Source of the DNA: Sitta carolinensis
Taxonomy: Eukaryota > Chordata > Aves > Passeriformes > Sittidae
NCBI GenBank assembly: GCA_032173965.1
Contig: CM063290.1
Span: 12,983,501 to 13,047,500, forward strand
Reading direction: 5' to 3'
Length of the DNA: 64,000 bases
The notes below the pieces were generated by a model. That model ran no database searches and was not told where the DNA came from. It saw only the letters and a list, made by a program, of their open reading frames with translations. Both the position numbers and the translations under genes were made by a program. Of this stretch, positions 24,301-38,103 are shown one piece after another; the first letter of the stretch is position 1, and each line of letters begins with the position of its first letter.

Positions 24301-26335
24301 TGCTCTTCAGCTCAACAACCATCTTGGGAGAAAATTTCTGTGGAAAAACTGATTTTTTCTCAGGAGCTTTATTCATGCTAAATGAATCCTGTGATGAGGT
24401 AGAAAGTAAAGGAAGGTATTCACTGGAATACCTGGAAAAGAAGGTAATAATTAATTATAAATCAAAATAGAAAAAAAATATTGTAAAAGTTTAGGCCTTA
24501 TCCTGCAGTGGGTATGAAATCAGACTGAAATTAGAAGAACACAAGAGGTAAGAGCCCCTTCATGTGATCTCAGCAAAGACTGTAGTCTGTACTCTGCAAA
24601 ATCTAAGACTAGGTCTCAGCTGTGAATTTGATATTGATTTAACACCTTTTTCACTTCTGGATCAAAGTGACCATTCTTTCTTCAATGGTAATTTATTGCC
24701 CCTGTGGTAGAGATGGCTTTTTTGTGGACACAGAAGATAGGGTGCAATGTGGAGAGCAGATAAAAAAGGCACTGGTGGAACAGAGTCCTCAGAAAAAGTG
24801 GATGGAGGGGTTTTTATCCCTGATAGATAAAAAAACATCATGGCCCTCAGGCCTCCAAATGTGTTTGATTCTTTTGTGTGCAATAAGGAATTTGAGCTCT
24901 TTGAGCATTTTGGGGAAGGTCAGGTGGTTAATTTTGAAGTGTTTGCCACAGCTGTGTAAATATTAGAGAATCCCATGAGGCCTTGAACGCATATTATAGA
25001 CTCAGGAGTTCTGAGTTGGACGTTGTAAGAGGCAGGACTTCATCACAAGAAAACTGTTCATAGAGAGGGAGAATCATTTACCCATGATTCTGAGATGGAA
25101 GGAAGGGGAGAATATCATGTAATTTGCATCCTAGATGCCATGGGCTATTCAAGTAATAGACATTCTTTATAATCCACTGAATGCCAAACAGCAGAATATT
25201 TGAGAATTTCAACAAATGTTATTTTAGTGCTTAAAACTCATTAATTCGATTTCAAATAAAGCTTGAGAAATTTAAAATAATATAAGCAATACATGCAATG
25301 CCTGTTTGTGATAATGTGGAACAACATTTTCAAGCAGTCTCTGATATTAAGGGTTATATACCTTGTCTTTTTATTGTTAGACTTAATATATTGTATATCC
25401 TCCATTGTAACAGAAAAAGACTAAATAACTGAGACTTACATATAATCTTAAATTGGCAATATTGTCCAGAAGGCAGTAATTTTCCTTCAAATCTGGCAAT
25501 CCATCTTCACTCTTGTTTCCATACTAATTACTCATGCACATTATTGTATGCTGATTAAAGTTAGAAAACTAGAATTTCCTGGTCCTATTTCTACCCTTTT
25601 GCTTTACAATAATGAAACATGGCTGCTCGTAGTCATGAGGATTTTTTTAAACGAAATCACCAAAAAGAAATTGTGATACTCTCTGGTTAGAGTAGAAGGT
25701 GATCACATCCAGTCCTGTATATGATCAGAGAACTTGACTGGGCAATGTGGCAGGTTAGATCGTGGGCATGGGCTGAGCTGAAGAATGTGGTAAAAGATTT
25801 TTTAATTATTTTGGGGTTTATACATAGGAAAACTGGATTAAAAAATAAAATCCTACCTTAGTTGATAATGCCATATTTTGGGTGTTATTCTGTACAGCTC
25901 CAGAAGTTCATCTTTACATTTCCATGGACTTGCAATTCTTCCTTCAGAAATAGAAGATACAGCCCCAAAACTACTACAGCTCTTCATCTGTGTATTAGAT
26001 CACTTCCTGTTGAAAGAAACATTCTCTCAAAAATGTTCATTGGCTAAATTTTCACCATCATCAAGGGCTCAGGTAAGAGTTCACACACTTTTTGACTCCT
26101 CATATTCAAGAAATTATTACATAAAAATATGACAAGGTGTTGCATTTTGTTTGCTGGGCACTCAGATTCTTTCCCCTTTATTGTTCTCACATAATTCACA
26201 GAGGTTCACCAAAATAAATATGGGTATTTACAGAGAGTTGGCTGTTTCCACTCACAAGCAGGACAATCAAGACACTACTATTTTCATGAAAAATCTTTTT
26301 AATGCTTAAAAAAGGCTGCATTATAATTACGTAAA
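24301..26335. other. AT-rich unique DNA, no gene seen
   Basis: An open frame at 24667-24966 (99 codons) shows no domain. Nothing else is recognised. Confidence 0.5.
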
Positions 26336-26385
26336 CTTTTTTTTCCTTTCTTTCTTTCTTCTTTTTTTTTTTTTTTTCCCTGCAG
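26336..26385 (+). repeat. Polypyrimidine tract ending in CAG
   Basis: Forty-six consecutive pyrimidines (26336-26381) include T16 at 26362-26377 and end in CCCTGCAG. This is low-complexity DNA that also has the form of a 3' splice site. No exon with a recognisable product follows it. Confidence 0.8.
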
Positions 26386-29300
26386 TTAGAGTTAAGTAAG
26401 TGAAAATTCTGTCTTCAGAATCTCAAGTTTCAAAAGAAACATAACTCTGGATTTTGGATGGTCTGACATGCTTTTCCAGGGATGTGTCAAGTCCAGTATT
26501 TCAGTTTGAAACACTGATGTGACAGACTGCCATAATGCAATGTGTTAGCCACCTCAATGATGCATCAAGTGAAAGGAGTTCCCAAAGATTCAGTTCACAC
26601 ATGCACACACACGCAAAAAAATGAGGGATAAACAGTATGGGAAGCAGAACATAAATCTTTTTCACATAGTTTGGCACAAATTCAATTATAATTTGTAAAT
26701 GTTCAATCAATTAGACCACTCAGTTGTTTAACATAACTTTGAAGGCAGATTATCTTTTCCAAGAGGAAAGTTTCTCTTAACCAAGACATTTTATGTTAAC
26801 TGCTTCAGAAGGAAAATGCTACATTTACCACAGAACATGAGATTCAGAAGAAAAGTGTGTAAGACCAGGATGTCTTTGGCTGAATTTTGAGATTTTCATA
26901 GGAATAGGCTAGTTAAACCTTTAAACTGCCAAATGACACACAAACACTTTTCCCCCCGAAGAAAAAAGAAACCCATGCTTTTTTCCCCCCCTTACATTAG
27001 AAACAGTAATCTAGTGTCTTTATAAAGTTTAATACTTATAGTGATAACTCAATATTAGTTGCAGATACACTTGGAAGTGGAAGAAACTGCATAAAAGCCC
27101 ATTACATTGTCTGTAATTTTCAAATGCTTTCCAGAGTCTTACACACTGATTTTACTTGTAACCTCTAAGTTCAAAAACTGTCAATTCCCATGCAAGATAT
27201 CACTGCCTTCATACATTAGCAATAGTCACTTCCCAAACTGGGAACTGTAGTTGGCACCTGAGTGACATGGAGGCGAGACTTGTGAATGTGGAGATACAGA
27301 AAGCTAAGGATGAGAAGAGAGGGAGATCAATACCAGGTGAGACACAATATGCACCGTTGTGTTTTTTGAGTTCCAGCTTTAGGAAAGGGCTGGAAGATCC
27401 TGTGTGTTAAACATTTTTTCCTGCTGCAGATGCAGAGCTTGCCTGTCAGAGAGCAGGGACACTGGTGGGATTGGCAGTCCCATGATGGCACCAGAAGCAC
27501 AGAAACACACAGGAGTTGGAGGTATGGCCCTTCTGCCAACATGCAATGTTAGTTCATTGAATACACTTTATGTGGACAAACCAGAGCTGTCTGCAGTCTG
27601 GGACCAAATTGGAGCAGTTCATGAGTGTCTGGTCCACTGACAAAACAACAACTGAAATATTGTTCAAACTGAAAACATTGTGTTTATTCCTTCTCTTATT
27701 GAAGGCCGTTGCTGTGTTGGCTGCACAAGAATCTTGACTGAGCACTGAACATGTAGACCAAAAGTAAATCATAACCAGAGTCTGTCTGAAATCTTGTCTG
27801 CCAACAAGCACAACAGAAATGATATCTGTCCAAGCACTGCTGCTGCTGGGTTAAGATGCATTGTAAGGCTGAGCTGCCTCGCTAACTCTGGCAGAGTGCA
27901 GGAGCCTTGGCTGCCTGCTTTTGACTGCACATAACCTTTACAAAACATCCAAGTATCTTACAAGTCTGAATCTTATTGAAAGGCAGATAGCTGAGGGATG
28001 ACTAACTTAAACAACAGCCTAAATGCAGCCAATTGCCTGGAATGGTCTGACAAATCTCAGAGCTCTCCTTCTCCGAGTTTAGGTAGTTGTTCTCTGTGGA
28101 AGCTGCAGTTACCAACTAAGTGTTAAACAGTGTTTAGCTGGCCAAAGCTGGCTAGTTTGTGGAAGAGTGAGTGGCTGCTAATTTTTTTTCAGCCTCCTAT
28201 TACCCATGCCTGCAGATCTGCTGTGAGACTGCAATGGCCATGAGATATTGGTCTGTAGGTGCTTGGTGCTCCTTGCCTGCTCCATGTGCCACCCAAGGTG
28301 GTGCTGAGTGTGGAGTTGGGCCACAAAACCTGTGGCATGCCAGCTCTCTTTAATTCAGTGAGGATTGGAAAATTTTTACTCTGTGGATTTTTACATTCAA
28401 GTCAGGCTTCACATAGCCCACAGTCTTTAAAAAAAAAATCCTTCACTACAGAGACAAATAGCAACATGTGGCTGGAAGATAACAGAAATGTACATGCAAG
28501 TGCAAAAATTAAATATGGAAATATGAAAATGAGGTTGGCTTTATTTTTTTTTTTTTAGCAAAAGAACTGATTCACTTTTCATTGCTGGAAATTGCATGGC
28601 ATTTTATTTCCTCAGCAGCTGATCTCAGAAAAACAAAATAGAAAAAAAATATCCATAGATAAGACACACCACCACTGTACCCTGACTTTTTGGTTTGCAT
28701 TGGAAGAGGGAGTCTTTTGCAAAACTTTTGCAGCTGTCATGAAAAACAACAACAAAGATAAAGGCAAAAGAGTACATTAGAACTAAATGTGCAGAATGCA
28801 GATGTGCAGCCTTTCTGCCTCCCCTTCTCTGCCTTCAGAATTCCTGCAATGTCATACCTTTCCAAGGAACACTGGATTTCTTTTAAAGCCCGTTTCTTCA
28901 TTTTTCACTGTCATTTTCTGCAGCTCCTCCCTCCCTCTGTATCCCTTCTCTCTGTCTGCAGCCCACATCTTTGCCAGATAGTTAATGTAAAAATGATTAC
29001 CTCAGCTTCTTGCAGGCTCTGCCCCTGCTCTGTGGTGGTTTAAACAAGCTGCTTGGTTGCTGAAAAAAATCACAGTTCTCAGCAACGAGGCTGGTTGTCT
29101 CTGAGCCGCATCATCCTGGAGGTGGCTGCTAAGAGCTGCCTCCAGGAGCAGCAGAGAGAAAGAGACAGACTCCAGTGTTAAAGAGGCAGACTGTGGGGAT
29201 CACTCTCTTCCTTCTCCTGTTAATGACTCAGTCTATATTTACAGAGGAACAAAGTTTAAAAAAAAAACACACCCATGGTCCTGTAATTTTCATTAGTCCC

Positions 29301-32300
29301 AAGTTGGAAGGGAGTAAAATTAGCTATCTAGTTTCTTCTTCCTGTGCAAGGATTTTGTATGAGTTTTGCCCATATTGCATTTTAGAGTGCACGGTTCTGG
29401 GACTGTCCCTCACCAGAGGCCTTTGCTGTGTCAGGTACAATTAGAAACTGAGGCTAATTGGGGTCAATATTCCATTATATGAAGCAAAATAATAAAAAAA
29501 AATGAGCTTTCATTTGAAGGTAACTGGTCCTGGCCTGTGTATGGAGGCAGTCCTGACTGGAAAGAGACAGACCCTCATTCTGCACTTACAGACACCAAAT
29601 TTTTGGGGTGCAAAATTAGCAGTGACTTCTTGAGTTTTCCTATCAGAATACATTCAAAAAACTGCTCCAAAAAAAGTGCTCCAAATCTGAGATGCATTTT
29701 TTCCCTGTAAAACACCAGAAAATACTTTCTATTAATTTTTTTAAAAAAACACATAGAGTTTGATAATCAAATAGCTTCAACATTATCTAAAAAGACAGCT
29801 TGACATCTTTCCACTAAATAAACAATAAATACTCTAAAATAAGGGTGGTTTATCAGTCCCATGTTATACAGTATGAGCTGCACAACAGCCCACCCCTCAC
29901 TGAGGGGTGCAGGGCTCTGCAGTGTACCAGGAAAGGCCATTAAAAATAATTAGGGAATCTGGTCCCATCTCTTTCCCATCTGACAATTAACAAGTTGTGC
30001 TTCAGAACATGCTGTTCTAAAGACTGGAGTAGGCAGGGCCAGAGTTAAGCCTAGAAGTGCACACGCCGGGCACACAGGGAAAAGAGAGGGGAAAAGAGCC
30101 TGGTCCTTTCTGTGAGAGTGTTGAAAAATGCAGACTGCAAAGCAGAACTGAGACAGCCTGGGAGTCCTTGCAGTCCGTCCTTTCTAGCATTCCCCTTGCT
30201 TGACTGCTATTGCTGCTACTTTCGTCAGGTTTTGTTGGCAGAATCTCAAGGAGTCCCAGCCTGCAGGATAGTGTGAGTGCAGCATATGCAGGCGTGCTCG
30301 GCAGGTGTGTGTCTGACAGCCTTCACTGGTGATGGCTCTTGGTTAACAAGGTGCTCAGGACCCTGTGCAATGGATACATAAGCATAGCACGGAAAATTCA
30401 ATGGGTTTTGTAGTTCATATAAGTCTGAAGAAATTAGGTTTTTCTTTTTTTGTTGTTGTTTTGACAGACTAATATCATTATCCAAATGAGGCAGGCATCC
30501 TTTTATTGCCCTCTTTTCACTTTTCATTGTCACCCACGCACCCTGTTCCCACAATTTGTATTTTACTTTGCACAGGTATTTACTATTCTCAAATTGTTTC
30601 CACTATTTTGAGATTTGATTTTATCTGTTTCCTACTCTTTATGTTTGCATTTCCCTGCAATGCTTCTCATTAAACTTTTTCTTCCACCTGACTGACTGTT
30701 TTTCTCCTTTCCAATTGTTTTTACTCTCTAGATAGTGCCTGTAATTTTCCTGGGCTAATGACAAATTTCTGATTGACCACTCCTCAGCTTTCAAGAGTAT
30801 CTTTTACAATCTCAGATGTACAAATTGTGTATCTTAATTTATCTTCATCTCCTTCTTCCACCGTACAGTACAGTTCCTTTAATCACTCTTCCTGGTTTCC
30901 TCAGGTCAACTGTCCATGTTCAGAGTTTCTGGAAGGTAGCCTGCCCTGAGGATTCATGGTACATGCTAATTTCCAGAATGGGAATTCTCTAGCAGAGCTG
31001 CTGTGTATTTAATATATTTATTGCAGCACCATATCTCTGACAGGAGCCAGAGTCTAAATATTCAGTTGAAGAACACAGAGTTTTGTGATAGCAAATGAGG
31101 ATAATACTTCTTTAGACCCAGGTGTCTTATTTTTAAGTAGATCAAATTAAGTACTGCAATGCTGGAGACCCTTGTAGCATCAGATTTCTGTTTACTCTGT
31201 TGGACTGAATCTGACTTTGGTGAAATAATGTGATATTGTATATTGACAACCTAAATATCCAAAAGGAGGGAAAAAAAAAAAGAGTTTCTTATTTATTAGT
31301 TTTGAATTTGAATCTCTATAATAGCACTCCTGTTCCTTTTGTTATAAAAAGGAGAATAAAAGCAGTGGATGTATATTCTCTGGACCAGCCAGGGTTTCAC
31401 ACACCTTTTATCACGTTCTAGAAGAAGCTGTGCTGTTGTTTTATACAATGCCAGTAGTAGCATGACTCTTTAAACAGGTCTGTGAAATGCAGTTCCTTCT
31501 ATCCCTGCTGTTATAATTTTCTAGGATATTAGAAAAGATCCTAAGTCCAAAAAATTAGATTAAGATCTCCAGTTCTCCAACAGCTGAGTTCTCCATCTTC
31601 CGTCATTGGGTTTGCAGTTCTTGGTCAGTCTGGGAGAGGTAACAAACAGTCTCCATCATTCAAGCAAGCAGGCAGGGCCAGATGCACCTTTTTGCTGTTG
31701 TGCCCTAATGAGTGAATGGCTGAGCCCTAAAGAAGGAAATTTCTTTTCTCTTATCCATTATGTAGCATCAAAATCTGAACTCAAAACTTTCTGCAGTTTT
31801 AAGAGGTCTTCCCTAAGTGTCAGGAGGTTTGCCTGAGTAAACTGTGCACCTGATACTACTAAGTATTTATTTCTTATGAGAAACCCTTTTGTGTTATTAA
31901 AATACAAAAATGCCTAACTGACTGACTTCCATATAAAGGGGGAGGGGAAGGAGCCACACATAGCTTGAGTTACTCGAGCATAAGGTATTTTTATTCAATT
32001 GAGCCCTTTAGTTCAGATTAGGATCATAGCGTCCTTTGAATGTACAAGTTACTTTGAGTTCTTAGTTCAGTGTTGAAAAACTAACACTTCTAGACATCCC
32101 TGGCAAGTTCAAATAAAAATCCATTAGGAACTTCTGAATATAAACCTCACTGAATAGTCGAACTTATAAAACTGCCTGTCTGCAATGTATATGTATCTTT
32201 ACAGGAAAATAAGGAAATAAGCTAGGGTAGCAGGGGAGAAGTCATGTTTGTATTTTGTATCTTAATATTGGGAGAAGAGGACCTGTAGAAAATAGCAATA

Positions 32301-32799
32301 AATTTGTAATGGACTCTGAGAAAACAGTGGAAAGGTTGTGATGATGGAGTGTGGTATGTGCATTTTTTTCTTCTTACATCTCTATGTAGTAAGAGGCAAT
32401 CACACCAGATTCTCTTAGAAGTCTATTGGTTGATTTGTTTATTTTTTTGTCATATATGACAAGGAAAATATATTTTGTTATAGGCTAATATTCATGTAAT
32501 AATAATAAAAGACACCATTTTATGCTATTACTCCACTGTCTTCATAAAGAAGGCCACTGTTTTAACAGATGGAGAAGTCAGAACTGACCAGGAAGGAACT
32601 AAAAAAAAGCCAAAAACTCTTCTCTAAAACTGCTATGTCTGAAGAAGGTTGTAATTATTTCCTTCTCTCTAAGTTACAGCAACATATTGAAAGTTAATAA
32701 AGATAAATGTTACATTTACCATGTAATAAGAGATTGTGGAAGGAAATAAACAAATGTAGGATATAGTGCATCTAAGTAAACACAAAGGTTGTAAAACCT
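26386..32799. other. Unique DNA, no gene seen
   Basis: Holds scattered mid-GC patches (27400-27650, 27840-28330, 29040-29200) with short open frames lacking domains, a T13 run at 28544-28556, a GC-rich hairpin at 29115-29146 and a 16-base palindrome at 32447-32462. Confidence 0.5.
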
Positions 32800-35620
32800 T
32801 CAAACTCAAATATCAAGAGCACTGCAAATTAATGCTGCACACAATAGACCCTTTGGAAGCTAACTTAATCCACCCCCATGTATCTACATGAGGGCCATGC
32901 ATAACAATGCATGAGCTGGATTTCCATTAGAGTTTCCTCTGCAGGCTGTCAGTTGTTTGAAGAAATAACAATTTCCTAGGCATGAAAGCTTTTTCAGAAT
33001 GTTCCCACTGATGTGTAATAAAAGTGACTTTACTTTTTTTCCTTCCCCACTCTCCTTCAGCCCCTCCCCCTGAAATGTGACTTCTGGGGGAAGAAGAGGA
33101 TGGACTCAGACCCTTGGCCCCCTACCAGTTTACCTTACCAGGATTATCAGTGCAGGTGTTAAAATAATTGAAGGTGTGGTAGGAGATACAACCTCTAATG
33201 GCTTTTCCTATATGGAGATTACCTAGGTAGAGAATGCCAGAGTACCTGAAGAATAGGCAAGTGAGTACCTTATTAACATAGCACCATTCAGCGGCAGCTG
33301 CATATCTGGAAAAAAAAACCTTTAAAGAGCCTATTCATCTATGTTAATGGGCCCATTGCACAGTACATTGTGTGGGAAATTAAGTCTCTGGCTGTGAACT
33401 TCCTGTGCTGTGCAAGCTGCCTTGACTCTTTTTATTGCTTCAGTGTTATTATCTCCTCCTGGAAATAAAAACAATCATGTTCTCACATTTGAGAAGCCAA
33501 AACATTCCCAGATAACAAACTGGTTGAAAGTTTCTTTTGTTTCCCTTATTAAGTGAAAAAATATGTTTTGAAATTAAAGTAAACCCTAAATTAACATCAA
33601 AGCCCATCAAATTAGCTGAGCTGTCATACACATGACAATGTTGGGTTTTCTTTTTCTTCCCCCCTCCCCTGTAAAATACACAATTTAAATTGCTTTCGTA
33701 TTTATTGTTCCTTCCTTGGAATTAATTTTTGCCACAAAATATGTTAATTTATTCAAATGAGACATGATTTTTGAATGTTTGACTGGCAAAAGAACTGCTT
33801 TCCTGCTGAAAGACTCTGGTAGAAAATAACATTTTTTTTTAAAGCATTTCTCAAAAATATAGCCTCTTTCCATTTTAGCAAAGAGTGGACTATTTCTTTA
33901 AAAGCAGGTCAAGGCAAGTTTATTAGAAAACGCTTATTCAACTTCTTTTCAAGCTTTGTCATGAATTTGAGAGTAATATACAATGTTGTGCAGTCTGTAT
34001 CACCTTCGAGAAAGAATTATTATCAAATATTTAAACAATTTCCCATCCTCTCTTTATGATCCAAGCGCTGCACATTGCATCACTGTCATCATTATCATCA
34101 TTATCTTCATCATGCTGATAAAAGGACTAATGATCAATACTAACTGATTACAACTCAATTAAGGGGGATCTTTTCAGTGTAAATTTTTTTTAATCTTGCC
34201 TCTTCTAGTCCTTCTGCATTTTCACGTTAACCTAATATGTTCCAGTATTTAACATGCATAATGAGCATACTGGAATATAAGTAAAATCATTATTTAATGT
34301 GCTGCATTGCTTCCACCATACATACTCAACTTCCCTTGGGCAACAGGAATATATAAAGAACAGCCAAAAAAAACCCCAGAAATTCAGTTAGAAAATAGAT
34401 GTTCTTGATATTAACTGCAACAGAATTTATCTCTTCAGATAAGCAGCTGCCTAGAAGTCTTGTAGAGATGGCCAGCAGAAGCTCTAAGTTACCACGGAAG
34501 AGAGAGTGTGAGGAAGACAGTGTGGGAGCAGGCTCCCAGTACAGATCATCATTTCATCCAGTCTGTTTGCACAGACATGCCTTGCAACCATCCTATTATT
34601 TTTCATCAAAATGTTATCCATGAGCTCTTAGGGGCAAGGATGGCATGGCACACATGGCACCTTGCTCTGTTTTCTGTGCTTGATAGTGCTCGACGGTGTT
34701 ATCATAATGCAAATTATTGTTGTTCCTGGTAGGGACTGCACTGAGTGCTCTTTGCTTATCTGCAAGTCTGACAAGTGATAATACAGTAACATCAGAGAGG
34801 AAATCAATATTTCATATTAGTTAATGATTTAATTATGGAAATTCTTCCCTTAATGCCATTTGTTAACTAAAGTCACCATAAATTGTATTCTGTTCAGCTC
34901 ATCTTTCAGTGGCACTCTGAATTACACCTTGCTGACATTTAGATACTGGAATATTAAACAGATTTCTCTTTCCAGTCCTGTCCAACACTTTGTTCACAAT
35001 GCAGGCCATCTGGGAATGTGTACCCATTAATGATCTGGGAGACACTGTTAAGAGTTCGCATATTTTAAAAAGTCAGAGAAAATTGGAACTGCAGGAACAC
35101 CAACGTATCACATTCTCATTACATAAGTAGATTTGTCATCTATATTATTACTATTTTCCAGTGATATCTTGCATTATATTTTTTTCCTCTTTGCTCGTGT
35201 GTTTATTTTTTATACATGCAACTTTTTTTCTTTTTTTTTTAGGCTGGAATTTCATGTTTTATAGTGTGCTGTTGAGAGTTTAAAAATGTAGAGTGATTTT
35301 ACACAGCAATATTGTTTTTATATAGCAAGTATGCTGTTGGCATTTCAAGAATCACAGAGGCACCAGTAATTTGGGTGCAAGTAAAATTTTTTGAAACAGT
35401 TCCTGTAAAGATAATTCAGATTAATGGGCCATTTACAGTCTTGCTAACTTACTAACTGGCTATGTGCTCTAGGTAATCAGGGTGACATTACTGCCGGCAC
35501 AAAAATGACATCTCGTCATCAGAAATTTTCTTCATTGGCATGGAAAATGCCAGGCACATCACCTCTGACTGTGTGGCCACCACATCTATTAACCTTATTG
35601 ATTTGGAGTCATGCTGTGCC
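32800..35620. promoter_or_regulatory. Candidate cluster of conserved noncoding elements
   Basis: No repeat fragment is recognisable across almost 3 kb apart from a TCATCATTA-type simple run at 34086-34113. The block holds many TAAT, GATA and CAATTA words. Examples are TTAATGATTTAATTA at 34821-34835 and GTTAAC at 34862-34867. Segments of plain complex sequence at about 33240-33400, 34020-34200 and 34740-34990 look like vertebrate conserved noncoding elements. Function is inferred and needs alignment. Confidence 0.28.
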
Positions 35621-38070
35621 ACACTGGAAAACTACTCCCTGCTGAAAGACTCAAGTGGATCAATCCTGAACCATGAACAAAAACTCAATAACTAAATGTA
35701 GTAGGCACCTTTCTCCATTAAGTATTCCTCAAAGTAAATCACATTAGAGAACATCACTGTGAGGAACTTACCCTGGGATTCTGTGATCTCCTAGAAACCA
35801 ACAGGGAAAAGAGCAAAATAGGAAGGCGAAAGATTGCATATTGCTAAGTATACTTTATATCTCTTTTTCTGTTCTCAAACATCTATCTTTATGTCATGAT
35901 ATTTTAATTTTATTCTACAACTCTGTTCCCCTTTCTAAATCTTAAAAAAATTTCCTTGCTGTTTGTTTTTCATTATGATTGTCCATGGTAAGTCATCCAA
36001 TGACAGATGATTATGGAAAAGAAAGTTTTCTGTTCTTTATGAACCTTTCAGCATTTTCATGTATTGATAAGCATTCATTTTTGAAACCCTCATTGTGACG
36101 CGGTTTGAAAATGAAACAAGCCAACTCCTTTCAGCCTCATACAGTTAACAAAGAAGGCAACAAAAGGACTTCCAGAGCTTCATATTTCCTGACAAAAGAT
36201 AGAGGATGGCAGCAAGCCCCATTCATATTTAAATGATCCTGGCTTTGGAATTAAAAGTCCATCTTTCACGTTAACATTTCCGTTCCTCACTTTTTGTTGG
36301 TGTTTGCTGGCAATGAAAACTCTGTCCCAAACATTAATGTGACTCTTCAGTTCAGTCTGCAGAACTTCTGTTCTTAGAAAATATTCCTTGGCACAGACAA
36401 CTGAAGATTTCTTAAACAGCACTTGCAAATCATTATAGATTATAATTGTCTTGCAAAACTGATTTAGGACAAGCAAATGTGGGTGCAAGCACTCTGCACA
36501 CGTGAGTGACGACTGATTGTAGCTGAGTAAGTTTTTTACAGGGCCAGAGGCACCCTTCTCCTCAAAATTATTTGCATGAGTAAGGGGTACTGGGCGGGAC
36601 AGGATCATTTCTGTTGCTCAGTAGTGTTACAACTTTGCCCAAGGGTTTGATCTGAAAACTTGACAGCAAAACCTGAAAGCAAAGGGTATAATTTTGCATT
36701 GGTTTTGGTGTTAATGGATAGAACAAAGTTCATTAAAAATACTGCTTGCACTGTGTTCAAACCTGCCTATTGTCTGTATACATATCTGTATTACATATTT
36801 TAATATTTTATTTCAAAGTAAATTCTGGATTATGCAAAAAAGGGAAAAGAAAATGCAATGACATATTAGAAAATATTATCAGTTACTTGGGAAAAAGTGA
36901 TCTCTCAGAGCCATGTAAAAGTCTAGAAAGTATTCTTTTTATTCCTTAGGAAATAACCCTGGGTATCTAATTAATATCATGAAATTAAGGCCATTTATCT
37001 GAAAAACTGAAAAAAGATCTATATATGCACCAAAGTTCAGTGTTTGTCCCTGAGCTCTAACACAAGATATACTGTGTGAAAGTCTAACATGGGATATACC
37101 ATATATCATCTCTATTTAGAGCCCCTAGGCAGGAAGTATGGATAAAAAAAATAATCAAAATTACTGTTTTTCTTTACTGAAAGCCCTCTAAGGAATTCAT
37201 TGGAATGAGTTCTGTCTGCCCATCTAATTGATAATTATTTAATTAGCAATTTATAATGATAATGGGATTTTACCCCCCACCAGTCCATCTTGTCTGTAAG
37301 AAAAATATAAGTAGACAACCTTATGTATTATTTTACCACTTTTGGCAGTTGGCACAAGATATTGTGGGCCAGCGTTGTGATTTCCTACAGTTAAACCATA
37401 AAAGCAATGTATTCATATATTTCCTTTGCCTACAGTGTTTCCTTTTCTCATTACCGTGGGTGACTGGCACTCTCACAATGTGTGTGGGTGCACAGGCTTG
37501 TTGTGTCACCGTGGACAGTTCTAAGAGCAGCTTCATTAGTTCTTTTTACAACAAAAGCTAGGTTTTTTTTCCTGCCTTCTCTTTCTTTCCCTTAGTTGGC
37601 ATGCGGGTTGAATTTTTCTTGGACCCCCTGCTTGACTTTTTTTTTAGAGCTCCTTTTGAACAGTGCAGCAGTGTGAACACTAGGAATTGTAACTGATAGA
37701 CTGTTTGCAGGAGAACTCATGAAAGTTCTCTTTGTTCACTTCACATCAACCAGGTTTATGCAGACCCTCCCCCATCTCAGGGAAAAGGAAATCCACTTTT
37801 AATTATACATTGATGGGAATCACTGTATAGTGAAATTGCATCAAGTGGAGAATGCCCACTTTATTCTCTTTTATCTGAGAAACCAAAAGAAGAACTGGCG
37901 TGAAAAAAATGGATATGCAAGCATAGACTTCCCAATATAGAGCCAGGCCTGCCTAATTTAAATCAATCTGCCAACTCCACTTCCAGTCCTGATTAAAATT
38001 TTCAGCTGAATCTTTGCACTGTGAGGGTGTCTTGTCCTTGAGCCTGGAAGATATTCTTTTTGAGAACTTA
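35621..38070. other. Unique DNA, no gene seen
   Basis: Contains a 142-codon minus-strand open frame (36180-36608) without a recognisable domain. Other frames are short. Confidence 0.5.
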
Positions 38071-38071
38071 C

Positions 38072-38103
38072 AAAAAAAAACCCAAACAAACAAACAAACA
38101 AAA
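38072..38103. repeat. A-rich run and (CAAA)n microsatellite
   Basis: A9 is followed by CCC and then about four to five AAAC units. It is too short to be informative beyond a simple repeat. Confidence 0.8.

Noticed and set aside
29030..29060. Start of an avian endogenous retrovirus LTR (GTGGTTTAAAC wording)
   Set aside because: No matching second LTR, polyadenylation region or retroviral coding blocks nearby; the match is only about ten bases.
34086..34113. Possible tandem array or CRISPR-like repeat
   Set aside because: It is a 28-base TCATCATTA-type simple repeat without spacers; no CRISPR array exists in the window.
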